DNA from: Neonectria sp. B-13
Taxonomy: Eukaryota > Ascomycota > Sordariomycetes > Hypocreales > Nectriaceae
DNA: 64,000 nt
Assembly: GCA_002682825.1 (NCBI GenBank)
Contig: NOKP01000022.1
Location: forward strand, 682,001 to 746,000
Direction: 5' to 3'
Shown here: positions 1 to 9,991 of the stretch, in pieces
Layout: each line of letters begins with the position of its first letter
How positions within the stretch are numbered: position 1 is the first letter of the stretch
Position numbers and translations under genes: made by a program
The notes under the pieces: model-generated
The model's database searches: none
Told to the model about the DNA's origin: nothing
The model's input: only the letters and a program-made list of their open reading frames with translations

Positions 1-369
1 CGGCGTCTCAGGCAAATCGAACCCGACCATGGCTCTATCAGTACACACAGCTTTACCAGGTTATGACATGTTGATCCTGCACGTTTCTCCACTTGAGCTG
101 GTGGCATCATCACCGATAGAAACCTTAACAGGCTTTTGCAAATACGTACTTCTCGTGAAGAGCTAAGGTTGGATAATTTGTAAGCTTGCCAGAAGTCAAC
201 AGAGATCCGGGCTCATTAGCTCAGTGGTCAGAGAGATCTATAGCAAGCTGCTGAGTTCTACATAAGTCGTTATCAATGGATGAGAGTTCATTTTTCAGTA
301 ACTCACTTACAAATTCAAGTCTTTATTATTTACTCAATCATTTTTTATTACCATATTAGGGGTTATCTT

Positions 370-1363
370 TTGTCATCGCAATTGTCTACTCCAATCCGAA
401 AAGTTGTGATTTCTGCCTTCAGCGATGTATCCAATGTCAACGTCGTTGATTCCACCATCGAACCTCTGTAGCCTAAACAAGTACAAATATCCGTGTTCTA
501 CTCTGGCTTTAATGGAGGCAATGCCGGTATGCGACTTGATGTATACCCAGGCCAAAGGAAGGCACCTTTAACACCTGGCTACTGCCTCGTCGGCACCGTT
601 GTCGCCAATGGACCGGATTGCGTCTCTAACTTCAAAATCTGGAGACGTTGTAGTATCACTTAGTGTCTATGATGCACAGCCTAAGCGCATCAACCTGCCT
701 GAGAAGTACGTCATTAGATTCCCACCCGGCGTGGATCTTTAGTAGGCCACTGCCTTGGTGTTGGATTGGTCCACAGCGTATGGGATAGTTATGCACTCTG
801 CTAAAGTCAGCGCTGGTCAACGTGTGTTCGTCCGCGGCGTCAGCGGTGCCGTGGGGTACGCCGTTATGAAACTGTCAATTGCAAGATGTGGGGTGTATGG
901 CACGGCATCTGAAAGAAACCACGCGGCTATCCGAGAGCAAGGCGGTAAACCATTCGTCTATACGAATAGATTCTGGATCAAGTCCATGCAAGAAATTGGT
1001 GGCGCGCATGCTGTCTTCGACGCTTTGGGTTTCAGGAGCTGGGACGAATCATGGTCTATAATTGACTCGCACGACATTCTCATTGGATATGGTGGCAATT
1101 TGTACAAGCTGAATAACGAGGATATTGCCAACAAAAAGTCGATGGTATGGGCTATTGCTTAGCTATATCTCAATAACATAACGCAGGGCTGGAAAAGGGC
1201 TACGTTCTTTCACATCTCTAGAGATGGCAAGAGCTTCGAGCCCGATCTTCAAACCCTGTTCAAGCTATGTGCTGAGGAAATGATCCCCATGCCGATCAAG
1301 AAAGTGTGGCAGCTTGATGAGATCCAGGATGCCATCGAAGCTGGGGTTGGGGAACTAGGATAG
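370..1363 (+). pseudogene. zinc-type/quinone oxidoreductase (MDR) pseudogene
   Basis: Conceptual translation gives an almost full-length medium-chain dehydrogenase/reductase: an N-terminal strand with RKVVISAF, then SVFYSGFNGGNAGMRL, TPGYCLVGTVVANG, the Rossmann segment [18 protein letters not shown], and a C-terminal KKVWQLDEIQDAIEAG. The frame is broken by a stop at 469-471, a frameshift near 640, a double stop at 739-744 and a stop at 1160-1162, after which the same frame runs on to 1363. No start codon remains at the N-terminus. Stops such as TAG for CAG fit C-to-T decay but are not proof of it. It cannot make a full enzyme. The fold assignment is firm; substrate is unknown. Confidence 0.75.
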
Positions 1364-3457
1364 GATCGATATTGGTTCAGGTGTAAAGTGATTAGGGCAG
1401 TGATTTGAACGTATCTTGGTTGGCTTCATAGAATAGGGCGGGCTCCGCTAGGTTGTCCATATTCCTTCATTACATTTCATACTACTTTGAGTAGGAGCTT
1501 CGTTGTCCTTTTCCTATTTCAAGTCTTTTCGTCCGGGTAGTCGTACAGCCGCGACAATCTCCTAAGGGAGCACAGGACGTGCTGAGCTAAACTATCTAAA
1601 GTTGCTGCCGCCAAATGGCCGAGCCACCAATCTCGCAACATTTCTTGAGTCCCTGGGGAGCTGTACACATGCTCAAGCCCTCCAAAAGCTAGCTTTCCTA
1701 CCCGTAGTCCGCTCTACTGTGGGTTTCATCAAAACACATCAATACATATAAGTATCCCTGGTCTTCCTCCTGCAGCTGCATCCCCCAGCTTATCCAGCAT
1801 TTCATCTGCTCAAAGGCGCTCCTTATCTGCTGCCATTCCCAACCCCTACCTCTCCTCTATCCCTTGCTCCTTTACCCTTCATATTTCATTTTTCAGTTCT
1901 AGAGTCTACATTAATTATTGAGTGCTAATACTGCTGCAATATGAACGAAATGCTAGCACAGCATTATCCTGTCTTCCAATATGACGGAACAGGTAACGGG
2001 GTGGTCACAGAAGGTAATGTTAGCACTCTGTCGACAGTGAAAGAACCCATGCTGGAATGGGTATGGCAGAGCGCTCCCGGCCTAACCCTAACCCGTCTTG
2101 CAAGGTGTTAGGATGGCGAGGAGAGAGTTACCTTGATCCAGAGGACTGTGAATAGGAATGTGGGGGAATCGAGTAATAATCAAGTGGAAACGGCGGACCA
2201 CATCTTAGAGAATGGGAATGTATCGAATAGGTTGACCGCGCTAGGAATGAGATTTGCCTTGAATGGTCAACGCCAACAGCCCAACTCGATAGCATGCATC
2301 GTAACCCAGAAGCCGGCGTGGACTCCTTGATATTACTCGATCATACGGTGAAGGTATCCATCGCTCGGATAAGTCTGAAATTGCAAGTCGTTGACGATCG
2401 TGCGTGTCGAGTCATAACTGAGGCATGCTATCGGTCAGTACTCTCCTGGTAAAGTGGCGGTGGCAATGGTAAAATGCCAGGTGCGATGCTTTTTGGGGGC
2501 TTTGAGGCTTGCGGAAGAGTAGCTTTCAAGTCTTCTGAACACAGTAGGGCCGCCACGGCATGCTGGCTATTTTTGGTGGTTCGCGGGCTAGTCTCCCCGG
2601 ATGATGTATTTGTCCCTCCCCACGCTGTCGTAGTAACGGCCTTTTTAGGCTTCCAGCATCAGCAACATGGTGTGAGCCAGATTTAGGTACAGTACGTACA
2701 ATGCGTACCGCTGACCTATGCTTAGCACTAACAAGATGGCCAGCGGTGCCCCGAAAGCAAAGCACCTGGTCCTTGGGAGCCAGAAGTGGTGAATGAGTGT
2801 AGCCAGTATTAGCGCAGATTTCGGCCAGAAGATGTGAGACACTGACCCGAATAAGTGTGCAAGATCCTATAACAACGCCTGACTTGAAAGGGTCTCCTAT
2901 ACGACATGGAAATGTAGTATCCTTCACGGGGTAATTAAAGGCATTGATAATGGACCGAATATTTTTCTCTCTTCTTTGTTTCCCTTTCGTCGATCGGCGA
3001 CAGATCAAGGCTATTAATGTTTAAAGTCTAGACCTAAATGAGAGAGATTTTTGACCATTGAATCTATGTAGTGACAGGGAAACGATTGACAATAATACAA
3101 GCGTGAACAGAGCGAGGCATTGCAATCACTCACTTCCTTGAATGAGAGGTCCAATGTAGTTTGCATTCAAACCAATCAAAACCACCGAAGGGAGACAACA
3201 CTTCGGAGGCGTGGCCAACCGGGACCGGCGAACACTAGTACCCCTAAACCCGGAATAGTTTGGTTTCAATGGCTTGTCTCTGGCCTATCGCCTATGCCAA
3301 ATACCAACCAAGTAGGCTAAGTGCTTGGCGATTTACAAATTTTTGGAACTTGCATCATCCATCATTTTTGAAATGTCCCACCCACACCAGCGTCGAGCAA
3401 CACCCATAACATTCCACTTCTCATTTTCGACATCACGATTCCTCGACATCCATATTG
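1364..3457. other. gene-poor stretch with orphan promoter-like sequence
   Basis: No gene can be supported. A promoter-like arrangement lies at about 1741-1940: a TATA-like tract (catatataagtat-type, near 1745), a long CT-rich leader, then ATG at 1941 in a good context (ctgcaatATG). The frame after it runs only 56 codons to 2111 and matches nothing I know. Within it is CCTAACCCTAACCC (2081-2094), two and a bit copies of the telomere unit. The frames after 2130 look like chance. This could be the 5' remnant of a lost gene. Confidence 0.4.
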
Positions 3458-4708
3458 ATGGAGGATCCATCAGCCGACCCGCACACGCGCAAAACTTGCC
3501 TGGCTTGCACGAAATCCAAACGCTCATGCGACAAAGGAGTACCCACATGTCAACGATGCCTCGACAGGCAAATCACTTGCCAATATCCAAAAGCGCGGCG
3601 ATATGCCCGCACCAAGCCAGCACCCTCCGAGACGCAAAGCGCTGAAAGTTCCTCAACTTCCGAGCCTAACTGCCGTACCCTTCTTTCCGACCAAGAGGCA
3701 TCGTCAATACGGATAGATGTCAGCGAACTGCCTGAGCTGGACCTAGGCGAGTTGGATGAGGAACAGCCGCTGGCGGTGGTCGAAATGTCCATTCTATCTA
3801 TGAGGGACGCTACTTCGCCAAATGAAGAATGGTGGTTCTTATCCCCCAGCACCTGGACCATTGACCGCTCCATCTCATGCACGGGAATTCCCCCAAACCA
3901 TACACCCGCGATGCATTTATGGGTCGACGAACTTCGTGATTGGCTCCGGATCTGGATTGAGCAGGGCCATAACCCGTTCATTCACAAACAGCTGTACTTG
4001 TACTCTGGTATTCCAGGCTGTTTGCAGGATGCGTTATCAACATTCGCAACATATCTACTGAAGACAAAACAAAACGAAGTAACAATCATGGACATCATCC
4101 AAAGACGTGCGGATATTTTAATAGCAGCGCAAGGCGTTGCTGGGGAAACTCCAAACTGCCCGTCTATGCCAACGACTGACCATCTGGCGCGTGTGCAGGC
4201 GCTGTTCATTTATCAATACATCCGCTTATTTGATGGAAATATCAGGCAGAGGGCGCTGGCAGACCGTGAGCTTCCTACCTTGGCTCTGTGGTGCAAGCAG
4301 CTTTGGGAATCCGCTGTGTCAAGTATCAATCGTGGCGACTTTATTGGCCTACATGATGAAACAGAAGACCCGACCTCCAGGCTTTGGAGGAGCTGGATAC
4401 TTAGCGAGAGCGTGAGGCGTACTTGTATGATTGCCAAAGTCATGGAGTGCGTATATTTTGGATTGAGGGATGGTTGGACAGAAAACCCGGGGGGCATCTG
4501 CTTCACGGCACGGCGCGGTCTTTGGGACACCGAGACCCCAAGCGCGTGGGCACAGTTGGTGCAGAGCGCGGACCCGTTGTCCATCACATGTTTTGCAGCC
4601 GACCGACTCTTTAGTTGTGCTAAGTCGTGTGACGTTGATTCGTATTCGACCCTTCTCCTCAAGTTGCTTTGGGGAATTCAGACGGTTGAGGCGTGGGCTG
4701 GTGGGTGA
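3458..4708 (+). CDS. Zn2Cys6 transcription factor (module 1)
   Basis: This intronless 416-residue protein is a binuclear zinc cluster regulator. The six cysteines are at C14, C17, C24, C31, C34 and C41 (CLACTKSKRSC...CQRC..C), followed by a basic linker. The ATG at 3458 is chosen because the frame upstream lacks another ATG. The C-terminal body carries NPFIHKQLYLYSGIPGCLQDA, HLARVQALFIYQYIRLFDG and ESVRRT, shared almost motif for motif with the regulator at 7330, so the two are paralogues. I see no canonical fungal_trans domain signature. It is convergent with the dehydrogenase at 4920-5948, 211 bp away, which may be its target, though that is inference. DNA-binding class is certain; regulated pathway is unknown. 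Confidence 0.88.
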   Translation: MEDPSADPHTRKTCLACTKSKRSCDKGVPTCQRCLDRQITCQYPKARRYARTKPAPSETQSAESSSTSEPNCRTLLSDQEASSIRIDVSELPELDLGELDEEQPLAVVEMSILSMRDATSPNEEWWFLSPSTWTIDRSISCTGIPPNHTPAMHLWVDELRDWLRIWIEQGHNPFIHKQLYLYSGIPGCLQDALSTFATYLLKTKQNEVTIMDIIQRRADILIAAQGVAGETPNCPSMPTTDHLARVQALFIYQYIRLFDGNIRQRALADRELPTLALWCKQLWESAVSSINRGDFIGLHDETEDPTSRLWRSWILSESVRRTCMIAKVMECVYFGLRDGWTENPGGICFTARRGLWDTETPSAWAQLVQSADPLSITCFAADRLFSCAKSCDVDSYSTLLLKLLWGIQTVEAWAGG

Positions 4709-4919
4709 TTTTAGTGGTTCGGACCATAATTAAATCAGCCGATATTCATCTTACTTTCCCCACGGCATGATATTGATTACACTGATCAGAGATGTGAGAA
4801 CGAACGACAACCTATTTCCTTTATTGAGAAGCTCGTGGAAAGCACTGTGGGCATTCTAGCTCCATTCAGTCGACTCTGCTAGCTTACGAGCCGTGGCGCC
4901 TGGCTTCCAAACTCTTTCC

Positions 4920-5948
4920 TCAATCAGTATCCGGGACGCCGACGAGCTCACAGGACACCTTCCATAGCTTCCCCTCATTCTCCTGGTCGTATGCCCAAGG
5001 GGCATAGCCAAGGTCAACCAAATCTAAGGGAGTGGTGCCCGGTGCCGCAGGACCTTGCTCAACACAGTCCGAAAGGTAGCGGCCACCGCGTCCCTCCCAT
5101 TCCTTGCCGATGGCAGCATAAATAGAGGTAGAAGCACCTTGTGAGGGGCTCTTGAAGTAACGTCGAGATGATTCATCCTCCGTGGCCTTCTTCAAGACCT
5201 CTGGGTCAAGATGTCGACCCAGGTTTGTGGCAATTGAACCGGGATGCAGAGAGATTCCATGGACACCCTTGGCTCCGTAGCGCCTCTCAAGTTCGTTGGC
5301 GAAGTAGATGTTGGCCGTCTTGGACTGGCCGTAGGAAACCCATGGGTCGTAGGACCCGCTCTCGTCAAAGTTGAGATCGTGGAAACGAACCTCACCAGAC
5401 CGATGCGCCATGGAGGATAGCGAGATGATGCGAGAGTGGAACGAGGGAGCGCTACTAGACAGTATGACAGGCTTAAGCAGCTGGAAAAGAAGGAAGTGGC
5501 CGAGATGGTTGGTGCCGAATTGCCTCTCAAAGCCATCCTTTGTTCGACCTTCAGGACTTGCCATAATCCCCGCGTTATTGATCAGAATATTAAGCTTGGA
5601 GCTCTTCGAAAGGAAGTCGTTGGCTGCAGAGCGAACGGAGTCAAGAGCATCCAGTTCAAGCTGTATGAGCTGCAGCTTCTGCTTATTCTCGTTGCCCGCG
5701 TGTGATAGTATATCATCCACTGCCTCATGGCCTTTCTTCAGGTCTCTCACGCCAAGAAAGACTGTAGCACCGGCGGCATGCATGGCCCGAGCCGTTTCGA
5801 GACCGATGCCTTGGTTGGCTCCGGTGATAAAGACGACCTTGTCGGCTAGTTTTCCGACGAGGCCCTCGTCCACGACGATTTGCAGGGCGGAATGTCGAGC
5901 ATCGCCAGGGCCCTGGGGGTTGGCGTGAGCTGCCTGGTACTTGGACAT
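4920..5948 (-). CDS. short-chain dehydrogenase/reductase (module 1)
   Basis: A 342-residue intronless SDR of the retinol-dehydrogenase/WW-oxidoreductase-like type. Visible motifs are the NAD(P) glycine loop TGANQGIG, the structural NNAG, a serine in SLSSMAHRSGEV, and the catalytic YGQSK (YxxxK), followed by HPGSIATNL. It should reduce or oxidise a carbonyl/alcohol with a nicotinamide cofactor; no signal peptide, so cytosolic. The long N-terminal lead before the glycine loop (about 40 residues) is normal for this subfamily. It faces the regulator at 3458-4708 tail to tail, matching the arrangement of the second module at 7330-9822. Substrate cannot be told from sequence. Confidence 0.9.
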   Translation of the reverse strand: MSKYQAAHANPQGPGDARHSALQIVVDEGLVGKLADKVVFITGANQGIGLETARAMHAAGATVFLGVRDLKKGHEAVDDILSHAGNENKQKLQLIQLELDALDSVRSAANDFLSKSSKLNILINNAGIMASPEGRTKDGFERQFGTNHLGHFLLFQLLKPVILSSSAPSFHSRIISLSSMAHRSGEVRFHDLNFDESGSYDPWVSYGQSKTANIYFANELERRYGAKGVHGISLHPGSIATNLGRHLDPEVLKKATEDESSRRYFKSPSQGASTSIYAAIGKEWEGRGGRYLSDCVEQGPAAPGTTPLDLVDLGYAPWAYDQENEGKLWKVSCELVGVPDTD

Positions 5949-7329
5949 GGCGGATTTGATATGCTTGCGTCGGGGATTCGCGTGCGTTGTATGTTTGTGG
6001 ATGAGGACTCGTAGGTTTTAATAAAATCGGTGATGTTGTTGGGAGGACTGTTGATGAATCCGAGAATGAGTGGGCAAACACGAGGACCCCGAGCCGCTCA
6101 TATACCGGAAATTCAGTTGAAATGGCCATGTCGAATTTACGGAGATGTCGGGCTTTACGGCGTCCGTCGGTTGCTTCAATTCAATACCTGATGTTAGAGT
6201 TTGCCGCAGAATGTTCCGCATCGTTCAGCTCCACTGAGCTCGCTAGGATGTGCAAGGTCGCTCGTCTCCTGCGGAACGATCTGCATACGCAATCCAAAAT
6301 CATGGTACAATCTCAGTGCCGCCGCCATGCACCCAAGCAGGACAGCTGTGGTTTCCTTAAAGGTAATATTTGCTGGAATGTGGAAGATTGTGTGAGCCCA
6401 TGTGACCTGCAGTTAGTTGTATTGACGATCACCGCCAACGAGTACCGGCGGGAAGGGATCCATATCTTCAGAATCGATAGCTTCTTTCAAGTTACTTCGG
6501 GAAACGCCTTCGTACATACATTGACTTCAGTGATGCCTCAATCTTTATGTCACCAGACCCTAATTGCATCATGCGAAGGAACTTTGTGATGCGGCGAATC
6601 CGTCTGGTCACTAGCGCCGAAACGATTCCGGACCGGTCTCGGTTGCGGAACATTCGCGGAACATTCAAGCATGATGAAGTCTCCATACTCCTGTCCGCTA
6701 ACCGCTAATCAGAGGCTTCAAATCTCGGTCAGACTTGAGGGGAAACACGGAGGCGAGGCTTAGACTCTCCAGATAATGCTTGAGTTCTCTTAGTATGATT
6801 TAATAAGTATAATAATTAATTAAGCTATTATTTTATAGAATTTTAACTTTTTGAAGTTTTATTTTTCTAATAAATTAAAGTAATAATACTTATATTTCTT
6901 TGATTCAAAAACTTGATTTTCTTAAGTTATTATTACTCTAGGCTTAAGTACTAAGCTTATTATATTATTTCTTTTTCTTTCATATTATTTTAATGTTTAG
7001 TTTATTCTTTAAATATATACTATTAAGAGCTATTCTATCTAAATACTACTATATAATGTATTAATCTAATATTAAGTTTATTTAAGTAGATTAGGCAATA
7101 TATTTTATTCCTCTACAACTAGCGCAACTTCCCCTAACTCTCATGTGAAGCTTGCACTGGAAGTTCCATCACTTCCCCCTCTTTCTTCTACATCTCTCCC
7201 GACGCAGCACCTCAGATCACTGCTGTCTACAAACCAGCGGCCACGTACAATCCCTCGATACCGGCAGTTTCCGCAAACCCAACACGCCTAGAAGTCTCCC
7301 GTGGGATTCTCCCCGTCCTCCACCCGACG
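5949..7329. other. intergenic between the two modules
   Basis: This holds the divergent upstream regions of the dehydrogenase at 4920-5948 and the regulator at 7330. Frames of up to 155 codons around 6122-6589 have no recognisable domain and no intron borders, and I do not call them. An AT-rich block occupies 6785-7110 and is listed apart. The short GC-normal stretch 7111-7329 just before the regulator is CT-rich and is its likely core promoter. Confidence 0.5.
6785..7110. repeat. AT-rich block, likely decayed transposable element
   Basis: About 325 bp of almost pure A+T with long runs of TTA/TAA, stop codons in every frame, and sharp borders against GC-normal DNA on both sides. Such islands in Pezizomycotina are commonly transposon copies eroded by repeat-induced point mutation. 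No terminal repeats or coding remains are visible, so the element type is unknown. It sits exactly between the two regulator-dehydrogenase modules. Confidence 0.5.
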
Positions 7330-8631
7330 ATGACGTCGCCCCTTCCGCTAAATGAGCGAAAAGCCTGTCTTGGGTGTGCAAAGGCGAAAAGGACGTGCGA
7401 CAAACGAATGCCAAACTGTCAACGGTGCACTGCAAAGAACCTCGATTGCCAATATCCGACTATCCGGAAATACCGCCGTGCTCGGTCAACATCTGCCCGA
7501 CCAGACGGAGCAACCAGTGCAGTCGATGCCCTCACCCCGCGATTAGACCACCTACCGCCGCAGGCCCCCGGAGAACGAGTCGACCTCTACAACACGACGA
7601 TAGGCCACTGCCTGACGGATTCGCCGACGGCGAATTTTCGGATGGTGACGCCAGTCACCTACAGGCTCTGGTTCTTGGAGTTGGAGACTTGGGCAATCGG
7701 TAATGTCGGTACAACCACGTGCCGGTTCAATCCGACACCCATTCGTGTTTCCCTGGGCCTCAAAAGCTGGACCTCCAGCCTTGCGGATTGGTTACGACAG
7801 TGGATCAAGGAAGGATGCAATCCGTTCATTCACAAACATCTATACTTGGATACAGGCCTGCCTCGTTGCCTCCAGGACGCCTGGACAACCCTCACTGCGT
7901 ACTTCTCCAAGACGGCTCAAAACGAGCACATTGTCATGAAGATCGTCGAGGACCGTGCCAACAGCCTTCTAAAAGCACAGGTTCATGACGACGACTCCTT
8001 CATGGCAGTCCCTGGCCTTCAAACGATCGAACACCTAGCTCGAGTACAGGCCCTGTTCATATACCAATACCTTCGTCTTTATGACGGCTCTATCCGCCAG
8101 CGGGCTCTTGCTGAAAACAACATTCTAACTTTGCAGATATGGTGCCAGCAGCTTTGGCAATCGGCCACTTTAGATGCAGACTATGAAACGCGACTTCAAA
8201 GCAACCCTGAGCCGAGCGGGCTCGATCCCAGGGATGAAGTCACAACTCTCCCACACTGGAAAGCATGGATCATCAGCGAAAGCGTACGGCGGACGTGGCT
8301 TGTTTGCCAAAGTACATTGGCGGCCTACTTCAGAGAAAGAGATGGTTGGAATGAATGTACCGGTGAGATAAAGTTTACGGCCTGCCAAGGGTTATGGGAC
8401 GCATCCTCGTCTGGAGCATGGGCGGAGCTGGCTAGTGGGAAAGAGCCCCTGTTTGTCAGTAGCCTGCATGTCGACGAGCTTCTATCAAGTGCCACGCCTA
8501 CGGAGGTCGACAATTTCTCGACCGGCTTCATGGCTCTTTTGTTGGGTCGGGAAAAGGTAGACAGCTGGGCCGCAAGGGAACCATGTATCGAAGGTAATTC
8601 TATGACTAGGAGGGGTCTAGCCGCCAAGTGA
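7330..8631 (+). CDS. Zn2Cys6 transcription factor (module 2)
   Basis: A 433-residue intronless paralogue of the regulator at 3458. The zinc cluster cysteines are C13, C16, C23, C30, C33 and C40 (CLGCAKAKRTC...CQRC), and the downstream body shares NPFIHKHLYLDTGLPRCLQDA, EHLARVQALFIYQYLRL, SIRQRALAE and SESVRRTW with it. The first paralogue lacks the tail seen here after VDSWAA. The start ATG lies just after a CT-rich leader. It ends 201 bp before the convergent dehydrogenase at 8833-9822, nearly the same gap as in module 1. It is a nuclear DNA-binding protein; target genes are not known, with the adjacent dehydrogenase the natural guess. Confidence 0.88.
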   Translation: MTSPLPLNERKACLGCAKAKRTCDKRMPNCQRCTAKNLDCQYPTIRKYRRARSTSARPDGATSAVDALTPRLDHLPPQAPGERVDLYNTTIGHCLTDSPTANFRMVTPVTYRLWFLELETWAIGNVGTTTCRFNPTPIRVSLGLKSWTSSLADWLRQWIKEGCNPFIHKHLYLDTGLPRCLQDAWTTLTAYFSKTAQNEHIVMKIVEDRANSLLKAQVHDDDSFMAVPGLQTIEHLARVQALFIYQYLRLYDGSIRQRALAENNILTLQIWCQQLWQSATLDADYETRLQSNPEPSGLDPRDEVTTLPHWKAWIISESVRRTWLVCQSTLAAYFRERDGWNECTGEIKFTACQGLWDASSSGAWAELASGKEPLFVSSLHVDELLSSATPTEVDNFSTGFMALLLGREKVDSWAAREPCIEGNSMTRRGLAAK

Positions 8632-8832
8632 GTATATACAATGAATGGCAACACCAGCATAGCAGTCTAAATATATGTTTCACTGTGCCTGCCTCCACCA
8701 TAAAAGTGACGGAACGTGAAAAGCAATATCAACCCGGTTTATTGTGTCATGTTGCTCCTGACGGGTACACACCCCTCTTACTCTAACTTCTAGGCAAGCC
8801 CGATGCTGGTAGAGCTAGCATTTATCTACGCC

Positions 8833-9822
8833 TCAGTACTTGAACTCCTGGCCCACAAGCTTCTCGCTGAGCTTCCAAAGCATGTCGGCCGAAGTCTTGC
8901 TGGTCGCCCATGGCCAGACCTCCTCCGCGTAGGGGTCCGCAAGGCGAGAATGGTTCAAGTACGCGCCGTTGTTTTTGGCAACATCCTGGTCAAATGCTGC
9001 AAAAACATGGGTTGCGGCACCTTGGTCCAGGTCCTTGTACAGAACATCGTTGTTGAACATCCATTTCGTGCCGACCCGAGCATCTGCAGCTTGAAAGTCC
9101 TTCACGAAGGCGGCGAGATTGTGTGCCTCGTGGGCGGCGAGGTTGGTCCCCACAGAGCCCGGGCAAACGCTGAACGAGACAAGACCCTTCGAGCCGAGCT
9201 TTTCGGCGAGTGCGAGGGCGGTCAATGCATTGGCCGTTTTCGACTGTCCGTACGCAGTCCACTTGTCATACAGCTTTCCATCGCTGAAGTTGTAGTCCGC
9301 CCATCGGATGTGGCCATGTCGGTGTCCCATGCTGCTGATGTTGACGACACGGGGTGCCTTCGAGGCAAGGATCTTGTCCATGATGAGGTTCGTAAAGAGG
9401 AAATGGCCCAGATGATTAGTCTGCAACTGGCTTTCGAAGCCGTCCTCGGTCAGGCGGTATGGGACCGCCATGATTCCGGCGTTGTTTACGAGTACGTCGA
9501 TATGCGGCACATCGGACCAAGAATTGACCGTCTCAGCAGCTTTGCGCACATTGGCGAGAGACGTCAAGTCCAAGGCGAGAGTCTTGACCGCGATGCTCGG
9601 ATGCACGCTCGCGAGATGGTCAACGATTGACTGAAACTTGGTTGGGGAGCGACCGGCGAGGATGAAAGCCGCAGGCTTGCCGATGGACACTTGCTTCACG
9701 AAGCTCTCGCCCAGACTCCCAGAGGAGATGCCAGTGATGAGTATGGTCTTGCCGGCAATTTGGTTGGCATAGTACGGCACCAGCTCGCTAGCCCTGGTGG
9801 TTTCTTCGAAGGTGGGAGCCAT
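8833..9822 (-). CDS. short-chain dehydrogenase/reductase (module 2)
   Basis: A 329-residue intronless SDR. The cofactor loop is TGISSGSLG, one residue longer than the classical TGxxxGxG; this TGxxxGxLG form is known in fungal retinol-dehydrogenase-like SDRs. NNAGIMAVPY, SSMGHRHGHIRW and the catalytic YGQSK are all present, then CPGSVGTNL. It is related to the module-1 SDR but much more diverged than the two regulators are from each other, so the pairs may have been reshuffled. A TATA-like GGGGTATAAAAG on the minus strand lies about 100 bp upstream (9921-9932), with an 11-bp repeat behind it. Substrate unknown. Confidence 0.9.
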   Translation of the reverse strand: MAPTFEETTRASELVPYYANQIAGKTILITGISSGSLGESFVKQVSIGKPAAFILAGRSPTKFQSIVDHLASVHPSIAVKTLALDLTSLANVRKAAETVNSWSDVPHIDVLVNNAGIMAVPYRLTEDGFESQLQTNHLGHFLFTNLIMDKILASKAPRVVNISSMGHRHGHIRWADYNFSDGKLYDKWTAYGQSKTANALTALALAEKLGSKGLVSFSVCPGSVGTNLAAHEAHNLAAFVKDFQAADARVGTKWMFNNDVLYKDLDQGAATHVFAAFDQDVAKNNGAYLNHSRLADPYAEEVWPWATSKTSADMLWKLSEKLVGQEFKY

Positions 9823-9920
9823 GGCTGATAGTATGTAGAGTGAGACAGTGAATCAATTTGAGACAGAAGTATGTGAATGAGTATTGATGGAATATACTAG
9901 AGCAATGGGGGAGATCTACT

Positions 9921-9991
9921 CTTTTATACCCCAGGTGCTGTCGTTTAGTGGAAGTGGCTGGTGGAAGTCTGGTGGAGGTTTGGTGGAAGTT
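9921..9991 (-). promoter_or_regulatory. TATA box and 11-bp direct repeats upstream of module-2 SDR
   Basis: On the minus strand a TATA-like GGGGTATAAAAG occupies 9921-9932. Just upstream, the + strand reads TGGTGGAAGTC (9959-9969), TGGTGGAGGTT (9970-9980) and TGGTGGAAGTT (9981-9991), three copies at an exact 11-bp period, preceded by a related TAGTGGAAGTGGC. An 11-bp spacing places sites on one face of the helix, as for regulator binding sites. Confidence 0.5.

Noticed and set aside
211..345. tRNA-like start GGGCTCATTAGCTCAGTGGTCAGAG-type A box, with ATTCAAGTC about 100 bp later as a possible B box
   Set aside because: No acceptor complement TGAGCCC follows, no anticodon stem forms and the box spacing is too long; at best a random or dead fragment.
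1941..2111. 56-codon frame behind a good TATA/CT-rich leader
   Set aside because: The promoter context is attractive, but the product matches nothing known and possible splice choices give only a 31-residue peptide; kept as a note only.
2526..3008. 160-codon minus-strand frame in the gene-free stretch
   Set aside because: No domain, no signal peptide, low-complexity composition unlike neighbours, and other long frames overlap it on both strands.
6122..6589. 155-codon frame upstream of the module-1 dehydrogenase
   Set aside because: Cysteine- and serine-rich chance composition without motifs; it lies in the dehydrogenase promoter.
8803..9630. 275-codon plus-strand frame
   Set aside because: Fully antisense to the module-2 dehydrogenase, whose motifs are clear on the minus strand.
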